Shown in pieces: positions 7,588-10,357 of a DNA stretch of 10,357 nucleotides (within the stretch, counting starts at the first letter, position 1; each line of letters begins with the position of its first letter). Made by a program: the position numbers and the translations under genes. The DNA lies in the NCBI GenBank assembly GCA_964596115.1, contig CAZQRW010000056.1, positions 1-10,357 on the forward strand, given 5' to 3'. The notes beneath the pieces were generated by a model. That model saw only the letters and a list, made by a program, of their open reading frames with translations. It was not told the DNA's origin and ran no database searches. The DNA comes from CAZQRW01 sp964596115 (GTDB taxonomy: Bacteria; Hydrothermota; UBA3072; B12-G15).

Positions 7588-7829
7588 TTATCTCCTATAT
7601 TCTTTCCCTTTTAATCCCGAAGCGCCAACAACGAAATTGGCATGGATTTCATATTGATTGTGTTTCTTTTTAATAGCACAAACATCCATAGCGTAGCTAC
7701 TATTATCAGGTGAGATTGAATAGGCTACTTGATACCGCCCACGTGGTAAATGACCAAAAGCGAAAGCATAAATACTGTGCGTTTTTTCAATTTCCTCTTG
7801 AGCAGAACACAATTATCGCACCTACTCAT
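7588..7829 (-). pseudogene. Hypothetical 80-codon gene broken at a homopolymer
   Basis: I do not recognise the product. A very strong ribosome site (AAGGAGGAG) precedes ATG 7829, whose frame reads MSRCDNCVLLKRKLKK and then soon stops at 7725. The -/+1 frame continues as THSIYAFAFGHLPRG and on to a stop at 7588, with clearly protein-like sequence (SISPDNSSYAMDVCAIKKK, VVGASGLKGKEYRR). Exactly at the changeover is a run of six A on the minus strand (7782-7787); one more A would join the two into a single 80-residue protein. The N-terminus has a C-x2-C pair. The gene is either broken by a one-base loss, a sequencing error, or rescued by slippage. The stop is followed by C to give AGATAAC, a possible remnant R'' box. 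Confidence 0.5.
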
Positions 7830-7914
7830 CTTCTCCTCCTTGCTTCTGAGGCTTGAAAGAAAATCCACCATACGACAAACAAAATAGTCCTTCACCCATA
7901 ATAAGTATTATCAT
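7822..7914 (-). CDS. Putative 30-residue peptide at the start of the second cassette
   Basis: The ORF begins 8 bases after the R' box of the upstream attC with an AGGA ribosome site 5-6 bases before the ATG, and its end overlaps the strong start of the next gene by 8 bases. The peptide (MIILIMGEGLFCLSYGG, then a charged tail) has a hydrophobic first half. Most likely it serves to bring ribosomes to the following gene by coupling, or it is simply not a gene. No family is recognised. Confidence 0.3.
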   Translation of the reverse strand: MIILIMGEGLFCLSYGGFSFKPQKQGGEDE

Positions 7915-7922
7915 TTTTTCCT

Positions 7923-8052
7923 GTCTAACGTTTTGGCTACCTTGCCGCAGGATTGCGGGACACAGACTTCGAATAACCAAAAAACTTAATGCGGACTTCA
8001 AAACTTGAAAAACCGCACAGGCCCTGCGGTAAAGTTGAGCCAATGGTTATAC
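7923..8052 (-). other. attC recombination site (nuclease-helicase cassette)
   Basis: Minus strand: R'' GTATAAC (8052-8046) contains the TAA stop of the helicase gene. The arms are TTGGCT-CAAC-TTTACCGCAGG (8043-8023) and CCTGCGGCAAGGTAGCCAA (7951-7933), which pair over about 18 positions with two small bulges of the kind attC uses to mark strand polarity. An inner hairpin (TGCGG/CCGCA with TTCAA/TTGAA) fills the middle. R' GTTAGAC (7929-7923) matches GTTRRRY exactly. At 130 bases it is a long attC but in the known range. This is the best-formed site of the array. Confidence 0.9.
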
Positions 8053-9954
8053 GATTTTTGGGAATGTGCGATCGTAAAAATGAGTATTTTTAACACTTGA
8101 AGTAAAAAAGTCGTGATATTTTATATTTCCTATATTTAGTATATATAAATTAAAACGACATCTTGTTATTCCTGCATAAACTAATTCATCAGATAGAAAT
8201 TCATCTAATTCATTTCCTGAATCTATGATTAAAAATAAAGTGTGAATCTCCCAACCTTTAAAACTGTGAATAGTCGATAATTTGATAGTTCCTGAATTCA
8301 TCCAAAAATTAAATTTCTTATTGTGTCTTATTCTTTCAATTTCTCTCTTGAACTTTTCTTCTTCATCTATTTCACTTTTTAATTTTTCCCACATTTCTTT
8401 GGTTTCAAAAGTAGTATTTGTTTTTTGTTTAATTCTTGACCTAATGAAATAATCTAGTTCTCTTAAAATTTCTACCCTTGGTGACAAAAAACATATATCG
8501 TTGGGATGAGTATTTAATTCCTTTATAATATTAATTACTTTTTCAAAGATAATATTTTGTGTTAGTGTTGATTTGAAGAAATAATATTCTATGAGTTCTT
8601 GAACATCAAATATCGATTGCTGCTTGATAATTTGTATTATATCAATATCATATTTTTTAGCAAAAAAATAATTTTGATACTTGATTGCGAGATTAGCAAT
8701 TTTTGTTGTCAATCTGAATGATTCGTTTAATTCATTCCACCTTCCGGGAATTCCTGTGTTAGGTTTCCTATCAGAATCTAATTGTCTTTCATAAATATTT
8801 TGTTTTTCGTCTCCATAAACGACAAGTTCACCATTGGGGATAAGAAAATATCTTTTAATTATTTTTAACCATTCAGTTTTATAATCTTGAATCTCATCAA
8901 TAAAGATTGAATGATATTTGTCAATACTATCTTTAAAAGATTCAAAAATTTTTTCATTTGAGTAATAATTCTGTTCAAGATATTCAGATAATTCGACTTC
9001 ATTTAAATTTTCAGGCATTCTTATTGGTATGCCTAAATTGTTTAATTGCGTGGTGATAAAGTTATGATAATTGGTTATATAAAAATTTTGGCAATTAAAT
9101 TCTTCTTTAACTTCACTAATTTTATCATGAATATAATTTTTTAGAGTGATATTGTATGTAAGAATCAAGATTCTTGTCTTTGTGCGTTTATGTGCATTTA
9201 CTGCTCTTTTAGCAAGTATCATTGTCTTACCTGAACCAGGAACTCCTTTAATTTTTTGTTGAATCGGTTTACTATCTATTAATTCAGACTGTTTTTTAGT
9301 ATATTGTATTTCAATTCCTTGTTCTATGGTATGGATAGGTGGCGACAAATATTTTTTAAAACTTTGATATAAATAATTATCAAAGAATTTAGAGTATCTG
9401 TCGAGCCATCTTTTATGGAGGATATTCTGAAATTTTTCTTTTTTTAATGTATCTCTACCGATAAGTTCAAAATAACTTATAAATTTTTTGTATCTCTCGT
9501 CATTAGAAAATTTCTCCAGAAGAAATGATTTAATTGAATTTTCGGTTTCATTGTGGAAATAAACTGCACAAGTGACTACAGAAAACAATTTCTGATTTCT
9601 TATTTTCTTTTCCAATAAATGCTCGATGTGCAATGTATATAAATTTTCTTTATAAGACAGAACTTGTGAGAGAGGCGATTTTAAATAGGCTCCGTTTTCT
9701 TTTAATCTCCAATGTTTCTTCTTATCTAGAAAATAATTGATTAGGTGCCAATCTTTTACTTCAATAATTAGAACACCAGAATTTTTTCTCATTATAATTA
9801 TATCTGGGTTATCACCATTTATAAAAGGCTGAAAAAAAATTTCATATTTATCATCGAGAGCACTGGAAAGAAATTTTAAGAGGTGCAATTCTCCTTCAGT
9901 TGCAGAAACTCTTAATCTGCCAATTGTATCAAATGTCGGGTTTAACAATGCCAT
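8047..9954 (-). CDS. NERD-nuclease/superfamily 1 helicase fusion protein
   Basis: A 635-residue intact fusion. The N-terminus (about 15-120) is a NERD-type PD-(D/E)xK nuclease-like domain with E20, D51 (NPDIII) and E65-x-K67 (IIEVKDW). A UvrD/REP-like helicase follows: Q222, Walker A GVPGSGKT (237-244), motif II FIDEIQD (351-357), motif III VVYGDEKQ (378-385), motif IV NESFR (410-414), motif V STIHSFKGWE (560-569) and motif VI YAGITRCR (593-600). All key residues are present, so nuclease and ATP-driven DNA translocation are both plausible. Single-chain nuclease-helicases of this kind are often found in anti-phage loci; defence is inferred from that and from the nearby restriction system. It is the first cassette gene; only a weak GAG precedes the ATG, and the stop lies in the attC R'' box. 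Confidence 0.85.
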   Translation of the reverse strand: MALLNPTFDTIGRLRVSATEGELHLLKFLSSALDDKYEIFFQPFINGDNPDIIIMRKNSGVLIIEVKDWHLINYFLDKKKHWRLKENGAYLKSPLSQVLSYKENLYTLHIEHLLEKKIRNQKLFSVVTCAVYFHNETENSIKSFLLEKFSNDERYKKFISYFELIGRDTLKKEKFQNILHKRWLDRYSKFFDNYLYQSFKKYLSPPIHTIEQGIEIQYTKKQSELIDSKPIQQKIKGVPGSGKTMILAKRAVNAHKRTKTRILILTYNITLKNYIHDKISEVKEEFNCQNFYITNYHNFITTQLNNLGIPIRMPENLNEVELSEYLEQNYYSNEKIFESFKDSIDKYHSIFIDEIQDYKTEWLKIIKRYFLIPNGELVVYGDEKQNIYERQLDSDRKPNTGIPGRWNELNESFRLTTKIANLAIKYQNYFFAKKYDIDIIQIIKQQSIFDVQELIEYYFFKSTLTQNIIFEKVINIIKELNTHPNDICFLSPRVEILRELDYFIRSRIKQKTNTTFETKEMWEKLKSEIDEEEKFKREIERIRHNKKFNFWMNSGTIKLSTIHSFKGWEIHTLFLIIDSGNELDEFLSDELVYAGITRCRFNLYILNIGNIKYHDFFTSSVKNTHFYDRTFPKIV

Positions 9955-9974
9955 AATTACTCAAAAATATATAC

Positions 9975-9981
9975 GCCTAAC
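9975..9981 (-). other. Core recombination box before the first cassette (attI-like)
   Basis: GTTAGGC on the minus strand matches the integron core GTTRRRY exactly. It lies 20 bases ahead of the helicase ATG, between the intI relic and the first cassette, where attI is expected when the integrase reads toward its array. Bases upstream of it (9982-10087) do not form a clear attC fold; only a short AAAATAG/CTATTTT pairing is visible. This favours attI, which is not strongly palindromic, over another attC. Confidence 0.6.
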
Positions 9982-10087
9982 ATAAGATTAAGTATACTAA
10001 TGAAAATAGCAAATGTTGCTCTTTTTGACTACCTAAACTCATACTGCCTATTTTGTTTAATTGTTTATTATTACATAAGTTACACAT
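9977..10087 (-). CDS. Putative 36-residue leader ORF in the attI region
   Basis: An AAGAAGGAG ribosome site 6-7 bases before ATG 10087 is the strongest in this stretch. The peptide begins MCNLCNNKQLNK (C-x2-C) and ends with TGT TAG, the TAG lying inside the GTTAGGC core box. The next start, that of the helicase, is 22 bases further and has almost no ribosome site of its own. In class 1 integrons a short ORF in attI1 (ORF-11) raises translation of cassettes that lack such sites; this ORF has the same position and could do the same job. Peptide function is otherwise unknown. Confidence 0.45.
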   Translation of the reverse strand: MCNLCNNKQLNKIGSMSLGSQKEQHLLFSLVYLILC

Positions 10088-10108
10088 ATTTTCTCCTTCT
10101 TTTTTTGA

Positions 10109-10133
10109 ATATGTTGCTCGCATGGCAACATAT
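10109..10133. repeat. Inverted repeat between intI relic and leader ORF
   Basis: The arms ATATGTTGC (10109-10117) and GCAACATAT (10125-10133) pair perfectly around a 7-base loop, and pairing can be extended through the flanking T-run (10101-10106) and A-run (10136-10141) with a mismatch. On neither strand is the stem followed by a T-run, so it is not a standard terminator. It lies between the intI stop and the leader ORF's ribosome site. Confidence 0.5.
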
Positions 10134-10134
10134 A

Positions 10135-10251
10135 TTAAAAATCTACAGGACTCCTTACCCCTTTCCCTCCTTGATTAATCACATGCGTATAAATCCAAGC
10201 TCCCTTTAATAGTGCTGAATAAAATTGCGCTTTGATCTTATAATCTTTCAT
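10135..10251 (-). pseudogene. intI: Integron integrase (IntI) relic
   Basis: A 38-codon ORF whose last 20 residues, WIYTHVINQGGKGVRSPVDF, are the typical end of integron integrases (compare I-Y-T-H-V-L-N-R-G-G-x-G-V-x-S-P-L-D). The nucleophile Tyr21 is kept. The first 18 residues, MKDYKIKAQFYSALLKGA, may be the original N-terminus or a junction sequence. Intact IntI has about 320 residues, so the catalytic Arg, Lys and His boxes and the integrase-specific insertion are all missing; it cannot be active. A promoter stands 12 bases upstream. The relic points toward the cassettes, the reversed arrangement known in Treponema denticola, not the common divergent one. The C-terminal match is strong; how the deletion arose is inference. 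Confidence 0.85.
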
Positions 10252-10262
10252 TCTAACAGCCA

Positions 10263-10291
10263 ATAATACAGGGAATTAGAGGCGAAGTCAA
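10263..10291 (-). promoter_or_regulatory. Strong sigma-70-like promoter of the intI relic, possible cassette promoter
   Basis: TTGACT (10286-10291) and TATTAT (10263-10268) are separated by exactly 17 bases, each one base off consensus. Transcription would start near 10256 and run through the short intI relic and the leader ORF into the nuclease-helicase cassette about 300 bases away. With a full-length intI the same promoter would have been about 1 kb from the array. It is therefore the likely expression promoter of at least the first cassette. Confidence 0.65.
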
Positions 10292-10357
10292 GAAAAGAAA
10301 ACTACCCAAAAATTCAGATAAGTGATAGATTTTAGCAATAAGAGGGCTTGAAAAGCA

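Larger units (their letters stand above)
2362..10291 (-). mobile_element. Degenerate chromosomal integron with cassette array
   Basis: Seen in the sequence: an integron-integrase C-terminal relic (10135-10251), a GTTAGGC core box at 9975-9981, and gene units each closed on the 3' side by a palindromic site with RYYYAAC-like and GTTRRRY-like end boxes. Approximate cassette limits, cut at G^TT, are 9980-7929 (nuclease-helicase), 7928-4665 (composite, with the restriction system), 4664-3842 (HXXEE protein) and 3841-about 2368 (broken glycosyltransferase). All cassette genes share one orientation, as in integrons. The integrase relic also points the same way, toward the cassettes; in most integrons it points away, but the Treponema denticola integron shows this reversed layout. 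Several members are broken (integrase, glycosyltransferase, the 80-codon gene, the last attC), so the array is probably no longer mobile by its own enzyme. Limits are inferred from box positions. Confidence 0.8.

Noticed and set aside
7822..8043. 73-codon minus-strand ORF reading through the attC
   Set aside because: Its first 43 codons are attC stem sequence and lack a ribosome site; the start at 7914 just after the R' box is far better placed.
10109..10133. Rho-independent terminator
   Set aside because: The stem is good, but neither strand has a T-run after it; on the minus strand it is followed by an A-run, so I list it only as an inverted repeat.
10000..10209. 69-codon plus-strand ORF
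   Set aside because: It is antisense to the intI relic and leader ORF, low-complexity hydrophobic, and without a ribosome site.
2362..10291. CRISPR array, tRNA or rRNA genes
   Set aside because: No regularly spaced direct repeats and no tRNA- or rRNA-like segments were seen; the repeated elements are inverted, gene-spaced attC sites.

Overview
The window comes from a low-GC bacterial chromosome. All convincing genes read leftward on the minus strand. It has two parts: two housekeeping genes at the left (tatC and rqcH), and a long accessory region from about 2360 to 10290 that reads as a decayed chromosomal integron. Taxonomy cannot be fixed from the sequence. An integrase reading in the same direction as its cassettes, and a TdeIII-type restriction system, recall the Treponema denticola integron, but an uncultured low-GC phylum is equally possible.

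The case for an integron rests on three signals. (1) At 10135-10251 a 38-codon ORF ends in the characteristic C-terminus of an integron integrase (YTHV, then QGGKGVRSPVD) and lacks nearly all of the upstream protein. (2) Just below it, a perfect GTTRRRY core box (GTTAGGC, 9975-9981) precedes the first cassette gene by about 20 bases. (3) Behind three of the gene units lie palindromic attC-like sites with RYYYAAC / GTTRRRY end boxes and long paired arms: 7923-8052, 4659-4740 and 3836-3928. A weaker one lies at 2362-2474.

Read in the direction of transcription (right to left), the layout is: a sigma-70-like promoter (10263-10291); the intI relic; a hairpin and a 36-codon ORF ending on the core box; cassette 1 with a NERD-nuclease/SF1-helicase protein; a composite segment (7928-4665) holding a tiny ORF, a frame-broken 80-codon gene, a second tyrosine-recombinase relic with its own promoter, a 49-codon ORF and a two-gene TdeIII-like restriction-modification system; a cassette with an HXXEE-family membrane protein; a cassette with a broken GT39-like membrane glycosyltransferase; the last, degenerate attC; then tatC and rqcH, which are one base apart.

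As a whole this looks like a frozen defence and envelope cassette array. With the integrase reduced to its tail it can no longer shuffle itself. The old integrase promoter now sits close to the first cassette and could drive it. The nuclease-helicase and the restriction system are plausible anti-phage functions. Bases 1-140 and 10292-10357 hold nothing I can support.
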